In this document: positions 10,877 to 21,385 of the stretch, one piece after another
Position numbering within the stretch: position 1 is the stretch's first letter
How the letters are laid out: each line of letters opens with the position of its first letter
Assembly (NCBI GenBank): GCA_021292165.1
Contig: CM037880.1
Location: forward strand, 24,206,051 to 24,270,050
Source: Shinisaurus crocodilurus
Taxonomy: Eukaryota > Chordata > Lepidosauria > Squamata > Shinisauridae
Length of the DNA: 64,000 nucleotides
Reading direction: 5' to 3'
Program-made: the position numbers and the translations under genes
The notes under the pieces: generated by a model
Told to the model about the DNA's origin: nothing
Seen by the model: only the letters and a program-made list of their open reading frames with translations
Database searches by the model: none

Positions 10877-11539
10877 TCCCCCACACATGCACACACATCA
10901 CATCCCTGCCCAATGAGATCTGGGGATGGGAGAGGTGAAAGTCTGTTCCAACCCCCAGCAATCCTACTTCTGACCTTGACATCAGGGCTCAGATGGCCAT
11001 AGAGCCCTCTGACAGTGGCTTCCAGAATGACTCCTAGGAGATACTCTGGCCTTAAAGAACCAGTACCTTAAACTGGGACCCCAAGTTAACCGATAGCCAG
11101 TATATCTGCTTCAAAATGGATTGAAGATGTTCTCATCTTCCTACATGAAACAGGAAGTGGGCAGCAGTGTTCTGCACTAGCTGAGGATTCCAAATCCACT
11201 GCAAGGGTAACCCCATGTAAAGCACATTACAATAGTTAATCCGTAAGGCAGGGGTCCTCAAACTATGGCCCGCGGGACACGTCCGGCCCAATGTGTCCTT
11301 TCATCCGGCCCGGCAGCCAATGAGGCAAAAGTTGCTGCTGCTTCGCTGCCTCACGCTCTCGCTGGGGAAGAGGGAGGAGAATGGGGAGGGGGCATGACAT
11401 CACCATGAGCCCACGTGAGCACCTCTAGGAGGACGGCCCCAAGTTGTGGTGGTGGCAGCAGCAGAAGCCAGTCTAGAGAGGTAAGCAAAGTTTTAACCAA
11501 GTTTTTGGTCTTTGGAGGAGGAGAGGATCCTCCACTGGA

Positions 11540-11800
11540 GGAGACGCTTGCTGTGTTGCTGCTGCCCGGGCTCTGGGAGGCAAGCGCCCCGCCGCCGCCA
11601 GCCCTGCCACGCCTCTTTAGAGAAGCTTGCTGCGGTGCTGTTGCCAGGGCTCCGGGCAGCAAGCACCCCGTCTCCACCATTGGAGGGACGCTGGCTGCGG
11701 CGCTGCTGCCTGGGCTCCGGGCGGCAAGTGCCCCTCTGCCGCCGGATCAGCCACGCCTCCGCCATCGGAGGGACGCTGGCGGATTCCTCCCATTTGGTTA
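11540..11800. repeat. GC-rich tandem modules inside the hAT element
   Basis: A unit of roughly 70-90 bp recurs about three times. It is built of GCTGCTGCC.GGGCTC, GGCGGCAAG.GCCCC, CCGCC and CCATCGGAGGGACGCTGG. A further copy lies at 12375-12450 (GCTCTGGGCGGCAAGTGCCC) after an interruption. All frames across it are open only because of composition; I do not treat it as coding. Confidence 0.65.
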
Positions 11801-11830
11801 TCAGTGCGTCAGCTCCCTTACGTCGTGCAC

Positions 11831-11996
11831 GGCAAGCAAACAAATGAGCGCCAGCCTGCCCCAACCCTCCAGACATGTCTGGACTACAACTCCCATCATC
11901 CACAGCTGCTGGCCATGCTGAGTGGGGAAACAGGGGGTGGGGTTGTAGGCCAACAACATCTGGAGGGTGCCAGCTTGGGGAAGGCTGGTGTACATC
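11831..11996. repeat. Palindromic MITE (CCAACCTGG-type), copy 1
   Basis: CTGCCCCAACCCTCCAGACA with GACTACAACTCCCATCATCC is inversely repeated as GTTGTAGGCCAACAACATCT with CCAGCTTGGGGAAGGCTG. Two further copies are at 52869-53030 and 53248-53364. Confidence 0.75.
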
Positions 11997-12663
11997 ATTT
12001 CCTCCCCAGCGTGGGCACGAATGCCGAGTTGCTGCTGAAACTGCTCGTGTCCCTTTGGTTTCAGGTGTATCATTCCCCCCCCCCCATTTTAAAATTCTTG
12101 AGCTCTTGCAACGCAACCTCACAAGAGAGAAGAGCTTGATGGGAAGTGCAATTTCTGGGGATAATCCCCGAATCCCGTGGTGATCTTCTGTGGAATTGTA
12201 GGAGATTGGAAAAATACGACGGCGTGTGTCATTTGTGGCAAGTGCCGAACCCCCGGTGAACTTTAAAGAGGTGGAAAATGTTATCTAGTCAGTTTGATCA
12301 AAACTTGAGAGGAATGGAGAATGCCATCTCCTCTAACTTTCCACAAGAGCACCCCAGATCACATGAAGCTGCCTTGCTATAGCGCTGCTCCCTGGGCTCT
12401 GGGCGGCAAGTGCCCCGCCTCCGCCATCGCCATCGGAGGGATGCTGGCGGCGGCAAGGATGCACCTGCAAACACCGTCTCCTTCCCTGCCTCCGGGAAGG
12501 ATGCACCTGCAAACACATCCTTCGCCTTCCCTCCTCAGGTTCCTCAGCTCAATGTCCCCTGAAAGCAGTTATTTCCAGCAACCAGGGAGGTTATGGTTCC
12601 ATTCGTATGCAATGTTTTAATTATTTACCATGCTGTTTCTGTGTTTTGGTTTTAAATGGTTTT

Positions 12664-12815
12664 AGGATGCAATCCTACGCATGTTTGGAGGGGGGGGGAG
12701 TCCTACAACTCCCAGCATTCCCCAGCCAGCCATGCACAATCCTACGCACGTTGAGGCAGAAAAAAACCCCGGGGCTTTTTTCTGTCTCAACGTGTTTAGG
12801 ATTGTGCCCTGAGCT
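12664..12815. repeat. Palindromic MITE related to 7091-7200
   Basis: The left end GATGCAATCCTACGCATG and right end CGTGTTTAGGATTGTGCCCT are inverted. An internal copy CACAATCCTACGCACGTTGA suggests one insertion inside another. A poly-G run and CTACAACTCCCAGCATTCC lie in the centre. Confidence 0.65.
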
Positions 12816-13084
12816 GTTGATGTTTGCTTTCAGCTTTCAGCTAATCCGACCCAGCTGCCTGCAGCAGCACCACCAGCACCACCAGCAGCGGAGAAAGCGC
12901 AGGGTCGGGAAAGCCCTCCCCGCTCGGTTCTGTGACAGTGGCAGGGTTTTGTCGTCATTTAAATCAGTAAGGCTTACTTCTGAGTAAAAATCCTTAGGAT
13001 CAGGCTACAAAACATCTAGATTAGAAGACAATCTGGTGCCATTGATGTGACTGAAATGACAATCATTTCAGTTGTACGCACTAT

Positions 13085-13330
13085 TTATTAATTTGTTTGT
13101 CATATTTATATCCTGCCTTTTTTCCTGCAAGGAACACTAGGTGGCTTACATAATCTTCCTCCTCTCCATTTTATCCTCACAATAACCCTGTGAGGTAGGT
13201 TAAAACTGAGAGTCAGTGACTGGCCCAAAGTCAGCCAGTGAGCTTCATGGCTGAGTAGGGACTAGAACCCGGATCTCCCGAGTCCCAGTCAAGCACTCTA
13301 ACTAACCACTATGCCACACTGGCTCTCACT
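13085..13330 (-). mobile_element. MIR/CORE-like SINE, reverse orientation
   Basis: Read on the minus strand, the right end is a tRNA-like head with an A-box-like TAGTGGTTAG and B-box-like GGTTCTAGTCC. A MIR-type core follows: complements of CCTCACAATAACCCTGTGAG, GGTAGGTTAAAACTGAGAG and TGACTGGCCCAAAGTCA. It lies within the hAT element. Confidence 0.8.
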
Positions 13331-13761
13331 ATGTTCTCTGGGTACCAGGTCTTCCTGGCCTACCCCAGGGAATTGGTTTGTACTTTTAAGGCTGTGATCC
13401 TTTGTAAACTTACCTGGGGAGAAAGTCTCCTTGAATTCAGTGAAACTTACTTCCAAGTAGACATGCATAAGATGAGGCTGTAAGGCTGCAATCTTATGCA
13501 CATTTATGTGGAACAAAGTTGCAGGATGTGGACCATCAGCTCTGTGGCTGGTAAATACTGCTCATTACTCATACTAAAAATATTGTATTGTTTTTTCCTG
13601 TTTTTTTGCACTACAAATAAGATATGTGCAGTGTGCAAATCAAGCCTTTCTATACCTTTTAAAAATTTAATGTATTTCAATTTTAGACAGCAAATTAATT
13701 TATAATTAATTTATTATTAATTTCTAGTAACTTTCTTTATTATTAATTTATAATAAATTTT

Positions 13762-13807
13762 ATCAAGTAAAAAAAAAAGGACCCGGGTCCTTTTTTTTTT
13801 ACTTGAT
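13762..13807. repeat. 46-bp perfect palindrome
   Basis: The left arm ATCAAGT, ten A, GGACCC meets GGGTCC, ten T, ACTTGAT with no spacer. Each arm is 23 bp. It lies about 100 bp inside the right end of the hAT element. Confidence 0.95.
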
Positions 13808-14530
13808 CCATTCGTTCATATTTTTTTCAAACTATAGTCGGGCCCCCCAACAGTCTGAGGGACAATGAACTGGCCCCCTGTTTAAAAAGTTTGAGGACCC
13901 CTGCCGTAAGGTTACAAAAGCATGGATCAACAGAACAAAATCCCTCTTCTTCAGAGGGGCATAGCCTACCTAAAACATGAAGCTGATAGGTGTCAGTGAT
14001 GGCCATAAGTGCCTATCTATCTAGGGGCAAAATAGGTCTGGCAGCAACCTGATCAGACAAGATTTCCACCCAATTTATCACACTAAGGACTCCAAAATGC
14101 TGAGACTATGTATCAATATTACTTCCATCTTGAATGGATTCAGCTTCAGAATGTTTAACCTCATTCACACAATCACTGCTATGAAATTGGTTTAAAACTA
14201 AGACATCTGTTACTGGATGCTATATTAATGGAATACAGACTATCATCACTATACTGCTGATCTAATATCATCAGCATATTGATAATACCAGATCCTGAAC
14301 TCTGGATGATCTCCCTCAACAACTTCCTACAGATTCTAAATGACATAATAAAACCAAGCAGATTGTTGTGTTTTTAATTATGTTTTTTATTTGTTTTCAT
14401 GCTATATTTTAATTAAGATTTTGCTTTTAACCCTGATTTTATTGTTAGCTGCCTTGAGCACAATATTTTGGCAGAAAGGTGGGATATAAATTAAATAAAT
14501 AAATAAATAATAAACAAACATCACATTTCA

Positions 14531-15541
14531 ATCCCCAGGGAACTGAGCTAGCTTGAGTGTTCCCACTAAAAATATATAGAGCCAATCACTATTAACTGTT
14601 CTAGTGGGTTTCAGAATTACATGGTCCATGATTCCTCCTAGACCAACCTGCCCATGCATTAAGATCGTCAGAGGAGGCCCTTTTCTGTGTCCCATAAGAG
14701 AGAGCCTCTTTGTGGTAGTGCCCCAATTTCGGAATGCCCTCCCAAGAGAAGTATGTCTGGCTCTAACACTGGGGGGGAGGGGCACCATATTAAACCTTTT
14801 TATTTGCCCAGGCATTTAAAGTATTGTGTTTTCAGCTGCTTGAGCAATTATTCTTGTCAATTTTATTGCATTGTTGCTTCATGTTGCATGTTGTTTTGAA
14901 TGGTATTGCAGATTTCCATTTTTATCAATACTAACCTGACATCCATTTTTTGGATAAAGGCACAGTCTAAAATATCAATATAATCAATTTCATTTCATTT
15001 CATTAATCAATCAATAAATGGTACATTATATCAAATAAATAAAAGCCACTGAGAAATGCAAAGGTATCATAAGGGAAGGATTCCCCCCATCAAACTCCAG
15101 ATGCAGTTTTTCCATCAAGAGCCCACAAAAGCCATCTCAGTCCTATAAAGAGAGGACTGATTGAAAGGGGGTGAGGGAAGAAGTATCATCCATACATGCC
15201 TACACTTACTCAGCACCACACATTCAATTACCTTCCCCAAAGAGGGAAAAATTGAAACACAGCTCTAATTCTGGCTAAATTATCTCTTATTGGGTTCAGA
15301 GTTCCCATGACTGGAGCTCTGCTCATGGAAGGCTCCACTGGAGGAAAGGGGGAGGCAATTTTTGCTGATTTCTATTTCCTCAACATTCTTTGTGAACCAT
15401 AAAAAGCTGCTGTAGAGGATTAGTGGATTCTCTGGAACAGTGTGGGGGTTGTATGGTTGTGCCCTATTTGGCAGATATAAAATACTGCTAAGGAAACAGG
15501 GCAGGAGTGCCCAACATACTAATCTGTAACACTTTACTTAC
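14531..15541. other. Intron with a LINE tail
   Basis: 14590-14850 is a plus-strand LINE-like end (RGGPFLCPIRES, ECPPKRSMSGS in shifted frames) with an AT-rich tail. (TTTCA)n-like text lies at 14986-15003. 15060-15540 is unassigned. Confidence 0.4.
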
Positions 15542-15661
15542 CACTCATACCACCTAGCTGAGTAGTTACAAGGGCCTGCAAATCTTTCAGCTCTTCCAGA
15601 TTTGATTCCATATTTTCCAAAACCAATAGTCTCTTCTGAGATAATTCATCTAACTCGCTTT
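15542..15661 (-). CDS. Exon 11 of array, type A (40 codons)
   Basis: The acceptor TTTTTGTAG precedes AA AGCGAGTTA, and the donor is AGTG|GTAAGTAAAG. It encodes SELDELSQKRLLVLENMES then NLEELKDLQALVTTQLGGMS. It is 120 bp in phase 1. It retains ELS.K..LLLEN.ESN..EL, but the QPDSIS ending has drifted to QLGGMS. Confidence 0.83.
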
Positions 15662-16540
15662 CTACAAAAAGAAATATTTTAGAATTATCAGCTGAAAATT
15701 CAAAATATCCTTTTTATTATTTTAATGACTGAAGATGAACAGTAATTATCCATTATCAAAGTAATGTATCAAAATAGAAATAGCTGCACCCATTAAAGAT
15801 GGAACAGAAGGTACAGGAAAATGCTCTACCAAATTACGCATTAACTTCATTATATGAGGGAGGCAAGAGTCAGACAGCACTGAAGTATCATCACCATGCT
15901 GCTATAGGGAGTAGACTATGATACTAAAAGCCCTCAGTGTTAAATACATTTCACCAGACAGTCTGGGGAAACATTCATGTTGTTGCTATATTTTTGTTTT
16001 ACACTGGGTGGATTTGTATGACACTCTAAGCCCCTTAGGAATTTAAGCCATACAGTGTGGCTTAAATTCCCTTGTGCCTGACAGACGATTGGGCCCAGTG
16101 CAGTTAGGGTACCTCCTCCTCCCTCCTCAGTCTTCCCGCTGGTATCCCAGGGGACACAGCAGGAGCAATGAGAGAAGAGGAGCAGGGATGACAGCTGTCT
16201 CAAAGTGCCCAAGCTGCACTTTTCGGCAGCTGTCAGAGGCTCCCCTTGCTGGGCACAGCTGCCGTTCAGCTGAGTGGCAGCAGCATCCAGCAAGGGGAAG
16301 GGACAAGCTGCCTACCGTTGGACTTCCTCAAAAGGAAGCCCGCAGCCAGGCAGCTTGTCCCCTGTCCCCTTGCTGGGCACAGCCACAGCCCAGCAAGGGG
16401 ACAGGGGGGACAAGGTGCTTTCTCCTGGATCTACCTGGGAGTAGGCCCATGAGAACGCAATCCCCCACAGGATTATCAGTGCCGCAGGTGGAGGAGAAGA
16501 GGAGGTGCATTCTCCTTTATTTCTTATATTTATTTTCTTA
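15662..16540. other. Intron with GC-rich inverted repeats
   Basis: 16040-16480 is GC-rich and repeats CCTTGCTGGGCACAGC (16236, 16369), CCAGCAAGGGG (16288, 16390) and the paired GGGACAAGCTGCC / GGCAGCTTGTCCC. This gives a foldback structure about 150 bp across. The long ORFs there follow from base composition. The rest is unassigned. Confidence 0.5.
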
Positions 16541-16544
16541 TATT

Positions 16545-16980
16545 TATTAATCGCCCATCTGGCCGGTCACCCGGCCACCCTGGGCGATGTACAATTAAAA
16601 TACAATAAAACAATACAATAAAATATAATAATTAAAACAATATAAAAAGTTCTTTTAAAAACCTAACCCACCCCATATTCCCGTCTGAACAGCCATGTTT
16701 TTAATGCACGGCGGAAGCTCATCACGGAGGGGGCATGGCGAAGGTCACTAGGGAGGGAGTTCCATAATGTGGGGGTCGCCACAGAGAAGGCCCTCTTCCT
16801 AGTCCCCGCCAGCCTGGCTGCTCTGGCTGATGGGATAAGGAGAAGGTCGTCCGTGGCAGACCTTGTTGAGCAGCCTACTTGATGTTGCTGAAGGCGCTCC
16901 TTGAGATAAACTGGGCCGGAGCCGTGTAGGGTTTTAAAGGTCAAAAAACCAACACCTTGAATTCGGCTCGGCAAGCAACT
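16545..16980 (-). mobile_element. L2-type LINE 3' end
   Basis: The minus strand encodes GVGFLTFKTLHGSGPVYL, SARAARLAGTRKRAFSVA, TPTLWNSLPSDLRHAPS and FRRALKTWLFRRE, the C-terminus of an L2-clade reverse transcriptase. A 3' end with TTGTACATCGCCCAGGGTGG then follows. A shorter copy of the same terminus lies at 62017-62117. Confidence 0.8.
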
Positions 16981-17445
16981 GGTAGCTTTGCTTAGATTCA
17001 GGTTAAAGGCAAGCAGATGGTATTCAGTGCTCTTTGTATCAACTTGGCTTGGTTACTTGAAGTTACAGTATCAGACCAGGGAACTTAACTGTCCTTCTTA
17101 CTAGTCCAGAGCTTCACCTTCTTCCTCAGCCAGAAGAACCTTCACTCCCTAAGCGGAAACTCCTGTGAATTGTTCTCTACTAACACCTTCACGTTTGCTT
17201 TCTCACAACTTAGTTACTAGATTTCCTGTCTGAACTCTTCTCTTCAGTACCACCTTCCCCTACCTACTCTATTAACCTTCCACTACCTCTCTCACTCCAA
17301 CTCACTCTCTCCCCAACTGACAACCCACTCCCCCTTAACTGCCAACTCCCTGGGGTTCTATGCTCTCTGCTTCAACCAATCAGAGCCTCTGGAATGTTCA
17401 GGTTGGCCCCTCCCCGGGCTTCTGCCTGTCACTCCACCACACTGC
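16981..17445. other. Pyrimidine-rich stretch, possible LTR
   Basis: It contains a CCAATCAG motif (17374) and ends CACTCCACCACA. On the minus strand this could be an LTR start (TGTGG...). No second terminus or target duplication was found, so this is only a suggestion. Confidence 0.25.
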
Positions 17446-17449
17446 TCTT

Positions 17450-17742
17450 TTTTGCCGCTCTTGCCAAGGGGATCTATATCCTATTGGCTTGCCTGTGGCT
17501 TAGCATGTCGTCTGGGTTTGGACAAGATGCTAAGCCATGGAGGGTTTGCTAAACCTAGAGCAAGCAACAGCTACACAGGCTGGCTTCTAAACTACCCCAC
17601 AAGAAGAGTACTGGGTTCGGACGACACACTAAGCCACTGTGGCTTCAAAGCCACAGTGGCATAGCATGTCATGCTAAGCCATTCAATCTGTTTATGCCCA
17701 GAATGTAAACCAGCTCCCAAGTTAGATTTGCTTGGGTGATAT
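17450..17742. repeat. Foldback MITE (GGGTTYGGAC family)
   Basis: The segments GGCTTAGCATGTCGTCTGGG and ACTGGGTTCGGACGACACAC, plus CTAAGCCACTGTGGCTT with AAGCCACAGTGGCATAGC, form nested hairpins. A related piece is at 57120-57185 (TGCTGGGTTCGGATGACATG). Confidence 0.55.
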
Positions 17743-18133
17743 TCTAGGGATGTGCAAAGACTTCATTTGGGGTGGTGGTGGAAATCTGGTGAACTGGCCA
17801 GGCTCGACCCCCTGAACTCTGTCCCGCTTACCTTCTTCCCTGGCTTGAAGAAGGTCTCCTGAGTTGAGCCACTGAAGCAACGTTTGGGTTCCCAGCAGGC
17901 TGCTTTTTACGTAGAAAATGCCATGATACACCAAAAGTGGCCACAATTTGCATAAACAAAAGCTGCTTTTGGTGTATCTTTCGGCATTTTCTACGTAAAA
18001 AGCGGCCCACCAGAAACCTGGAAGTCCGCCGAGCGGAGCAGCATGCATCTGCTTTTGGTCCAGCTCGGTGGGCACAGCAGCGGCATCTCCCAAGATGAAG
18101 GCGGGTCGAGTTGTGGCGGATCGCCCACCCCTA
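17743..18133. mobile_element. Foldback DNA element A with 8-bp target duplication
   Basis: Termini TAGGGATGTGC and GCCCACCCCTA are inverted. GGTGATAT flanks both sides (17735-17742 and 18134-18141). The centre is a long hairpin: CTTTTTACGTAGAAAATGCC (17890) against GGCATTTTCTACGTAAAAAG (17982). An 8-bp duplication suggests the hAT superfamily. No ORF. Confidence 0.8.
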
Positions 18134-18455
18134 GGTGATATCATTTCAGCTTAGAGAGGATGCCTATAGACATGTTGATATCACCAACCTTTTGTTATTC
18201 TGATAGGTCTACATGAGAAAGGACTACTAGATAATGAAGATGATTTATATAATGCCACTAGTGTATGGTGTTTTACAAAGCAGAAGAGGAAAAGTTCCTG
18301 CCCCAAGGAGTTTACAATCTAAAATCTAGATGTTATGTTCACAACGTAAGACCCAGAAGCTCATGTAAAACTACTGAGTTTAGTATGAGTAAAAGAGGTT
18401 GAGTGAAGGAGCGGTATAAAAGAGGAATAAGCCCTTTGGTAGGAGTCTGGGGTTC

Positions 18456-18944
18456 TTGGGAGGAGATCTGTTTGGACTTCTTCGAGGGCAAGAGATACCT
18501 ATGGGGGTTACACGGACCTTTCCGCAGCTCGGGGTTCTCCACGGCTCGCCCCTCCGCTGGCCCGCTCTCGATCTTCTGAGCGGCGCGGAGCATTCTCCCG
18601 CTGGACCCGCCGCAGCGGCTGGGCCCCCCGCCGCCGCCCGTCGCGTCACGTCCAGCGTGTTGGACCCCCGCGCTATGTTTTTGGCGGGGGGAACCGGGGC
18701 AACAGGGCTTAAATAGCCCTGTTGCCCTGGTTTCCACCACCAAAAACATAGCGCGGGGGTCCAGCGCACCGGAGCAGGGTCGCGTCGCGTCACTTCCGCC
18801 GCGCCGGAAGTGACGCGATGGGACCAGCGCGGGCGACACGGCCCGCACAGGCAGCTCTCCGCGGACAGCGAGGAGGCAGCAGGTAGGCCCACACTCTCCG
18901 CGGAGAGCCCACGCGGACACACGCGGGCAAATGTTACATCCCTA
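18456..18944. mobile_element. GC-rich foldback element B
   Basis: The hairpin core is GCGCTATGTTTTTGGCGGGG...CAACAGGGCTT against AGCCCTGTTGCC...CCAAAAACATAGCGC (18671-18762). It is flanked by inverted GCGTCACTTCC-type text. The right end TTACATCCCTAG resembles element A; the left end was not located. It is closely related to element C at 41031-41507. Confidence 0.65.
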
Positions 18945-19205
18945 GATACCAATGGCCGGATATGATCTCTGTCTAAGGTGTAGGACAAAATGTATTCCTA
19001 GGCACCAAGATCCAACTCACAAATATGACCTAAAGATGGAGAAGAATGTTGTAACAAGGTAATGGTGCCTGCTCTATTTACCATAAAAAGAAGCAAGTTA
19101 ACAGGTAGAGAGGATGTATATAATCACTTAATTGGTACAGTATTTGGGCAGATGCTAAACTGACAAGACTTGCGGGGTGGGAAGATGGAGTCATAGTGGT
19201 ATACA

Positions 19206-19262
19206 GTAATACCCTGGATTGTAAGTAACTTGGTTTGAGAGCGTTTTGCAAGACAAGCAAAG
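19206..19262. repeat. Truncated pogo/Tigger-like MITE end
   Basis: CAGTAATACCCTGGATTGTA then AGTAACTTGGTTTGAGAGCG matches the left half of the intact copy at 38727-38976. It is cut at the GAT microsatellite. Confidence 0.7.
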
Positions 19263-19272
19263 GAGGGTTATA

Positions 19273-19317
<45 letters not shown>

Positions 19318-19318
19318 A
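19273..19318. repeat. (GAT)n microsatellite
   Basis: About fifteen perfect GAT triplets. The plus frame reads poly-Asp and the minus frames poly-Ile or poly-Ser, but nothing indicates a gene. Confidence 0.95.
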
Positions 19319-21385
19319 GGTGTACCACCCACCCTGCTGACCAGCAGTCTCCCTTCTTGAGCTGGGGTGCTTTTGGCACTGGTGTTAGAAACTTCTCAGC
19401 TTGTTGCACTGGGAGACTTCAACATATATGCTGAGGCTGCCTTGTCAGGAGTGAAAGACAGAAACCAGAGGAGAAGAGCATCGAATAGCAACGAAAAAAG
19501 GGGAGAGAACTAGGTTCTCAGGATGCAAACTTTATTAAATAAAGAAGCCCGATGCGTTTCGGCCTGTTTTTTTCAAGGCCTTCCTCAAGGGGCTGTAAGA
19601 GTTCAAAATACATACATTTAGTTAACATGGTGAGGACAACCCTTTTTTCCTTGTCAGGAGTGGCACAGGACTTCATGGCCTCCATGGCAACCATAAATCT
19701 GTCCCAAGTGGTATCTGGTCTGGCCCCACTCATTCAGAAGGGCACTCTTTCGATCTGTTTTTCTGCATTGGGTGGGATGATGGTGATCTGGGGGTGGAAG
19801 AACTCTCTATAATTCTGTTGTCATGGGCAGATCTCTACCTGGTGGGGTTTAGACTTACTAAGTCTCAGAGTCTCTGCAGGGGTGGGGTGCTGATTAAGAT
19901 GATCCACCCCAGGAGACTGATGGATCTGGATGGTTTCCTGATGGCTCTTAGGGATTTTCCTATCACCTTAGCAACCAATTTTGTCAAAGCCCTGGTTGAC
20001 CTCTGGAACGGGGAAATGGCCTGGGCATTTGACACAGTCACTCCTGAGCATCCTCTCCTACAGAGTGGACCCAGATGAGCGATGAAATGAGTGGGATGTC
20101 CATTAGAGAGACATTGGTGGAATGAGTCCGATCAAACACAAGCTAGAGCTCATTTGAAAGCCTAGTCCATGGCAGTGAGGGAAGCAAAGAAATTGTACTT
20201 CTCTACTACCATTGCATCTGCAGAGTTGCCCCATGAGTGGTTTTTGGGTGGTCAAAGGCCTGATATGCTCTGGCTCCCCGAGAAAGAAAAGGTGGACCAC
20301 TCAGTAGTCCGTTGTGACCAATTTGCATAATACTTTGCAGTTAAAATTGGTTGCATCTGTGCCGACTTGGATGCCATGGTTGACACAGGTCCAGCTAATG
20401 TAACTCAGGCCCCTGCTTGTCCAGCTACAATGGATTGTTTTCAGTTCATACAGTCTGAAGATGTGGACAGGATCCTTAGAGAGGTGAGGCCTACCACTTG
20501 TGTTCTGGACCCTTACCCTTCCTGGCTTATAAAAGGGTCAAGGGAGGACTTGCTGACTGGGTAGGGGTAGTGGTGAATTCCTCTTTACAGCAAGGTGTGA
20601 TTCCCTCTTGCCTAAAAGAGGTGGTGGTAAGACCTCTGTTTAATAAAATCTTCCTTGAACCCCACTGTACTAGATAATGTCCAGTCTCCAATATTCCATT
20701 CTTGGGCAAGGTGCTGGAAAATGTGGTGGATTCTCAGTTCCAGGGATTGCTGTATGAGGTGGATTATCTAGATCCATTCCCATCTGGCTGCTTTGGTCAC
20801 CTTGGTGGACAATCTACACTGGGAACTAAACAGGGGGAGTGTGTCTCTGTTGCTTCTGCTGGACCTCTTGGCAGCCTTTGATTCCATTGACTATGGTATC
20901 CATCTGAGGTATCCTTATGGTATCTGTCTGAGATGGGACTAGGAGGCATTGTTATATAGTGGCTCTGATCCTTCCTGGAGGAGTGAACCAAGAAGATAGG
21001 TGCTTGGGGATTCCTGTTTCACACCATGGCTGTTGGCCTGTGATGTCCCTCAGGGTTCCATCTTATCCCCCATACTGTTTAATTTATACATGAAACCTCT
21101 GGGAGAGGTTGTCCAGAGTTTGGAGGTTTGGTGCCACCAGTATGCTGATGACACCCAAATCGGTCTCCACTTTCCAGCTAAATCCAAAGAAGCTGTTTTA
21201 GTTCTATATCTGTATGTGAATTCAGTAATGGACTGGATGAGGATGAAGAAATTGAAGTTTATCCAGACAAGACAGAGGTGTTCCTAGTTAGTCAAAAGGC
21301 AGATCAGGGAACAGAAACTCAACCTGGGGTGGATGGACTTACACTCCACCTGAAGACTCAGGCTCACTGTTTGGATGTACTCACA
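19319..21385 (+). mobile_element. L2-type LINE, degenerate, with an internal insertion
   Basis: The plus strand carries endonuclease text (LVALGDFNIYAEAALSG, resuming VAQDFMASM after 19649). Reverse-transcriptase motifs follow: DVPQGSILSPILFNLYM and HQYADDTQIGLHF, then the NPDKTEVFLVS-like region. Many stops and frameshifts are present. DIRS copy 2 abuts its 3' side at about 21385. Confidence 0.8.
19454..19649. mobile_element. 196-bp insertion with 13-bp target duplication
   Basis: CTTGTCAGGAGTG occurs at 19441-19453 and 19650-19662, and the L2 reading frame resumes exactly across the gap. The insert contains AAACTTTATTAAATAAAG and CCGATGCGTTTCGGCCTG, then CAAGGCCTTCCTCAAGGGG. The motif recurs near 42505. 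Family unknown. Confidence 0.8.

Larger units (their letters stand above)
11249..13903. mobile_element. hAT-type DNA element with perfect 8-bp target duplication
   Basis: The element begins CAGGGGTCCTCAAACT and ends AGTTTGAGGACCCCTG, perfect inverted termini. It is flanked on both sides by CCGTAAGG (11241-11248 and 13904-13911), the 8-bp duplication typical of hAT. No hAT transposase is readable inside, so it is non-autonomous. The interior holds GC-rich repeats (11540-11800, 12370-12530), two MITEs, a MIR-like SINE and a 46-bp palindrome. Confidence 0.92.
10990..14530 (+). mobile_element. LINE 3' region split by the hAT element
   Basis: The parts at 10990-11248 and 13912-14530 read as one degraded 3' region of a LINE: ACATTACAATAGTTAATCCGTAAGG continues as TTACAAAAGCATGGATCAAC. 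They end in CAGAAAGGTGGGATATAAAT and (AAATA)n. The hAT insertion at 11249-13903 split it. L2 relationship is likely but not proven. Confidence 0.6.

Noticed and set aside
11415..12139. Overlapping ORFs of up to 209 codons on both strands
   Set aside because: Several frames are open at once in GC-rich tandem modules inside a non-autonomous hAT element. No domain or splice context supports coding.
16981..17445. Possible LTR
   Set aside because: Only one plausible terminus and a CCAAT motif; no matching end or target duplication, so kept as a low-confidence note only.
18339..18988. Overlapping ~200-codon ORFs on the minus strand
   Set aside because: They span a GC-rich foldback element repeated at 41031-41507, and the frames are not conserved between copies.
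19246..19434. Poly-Asp, poly-Ile and poly-Ser ORFs
   Set aside because: They are simply the three readings of a (GAT)n microsatellite.
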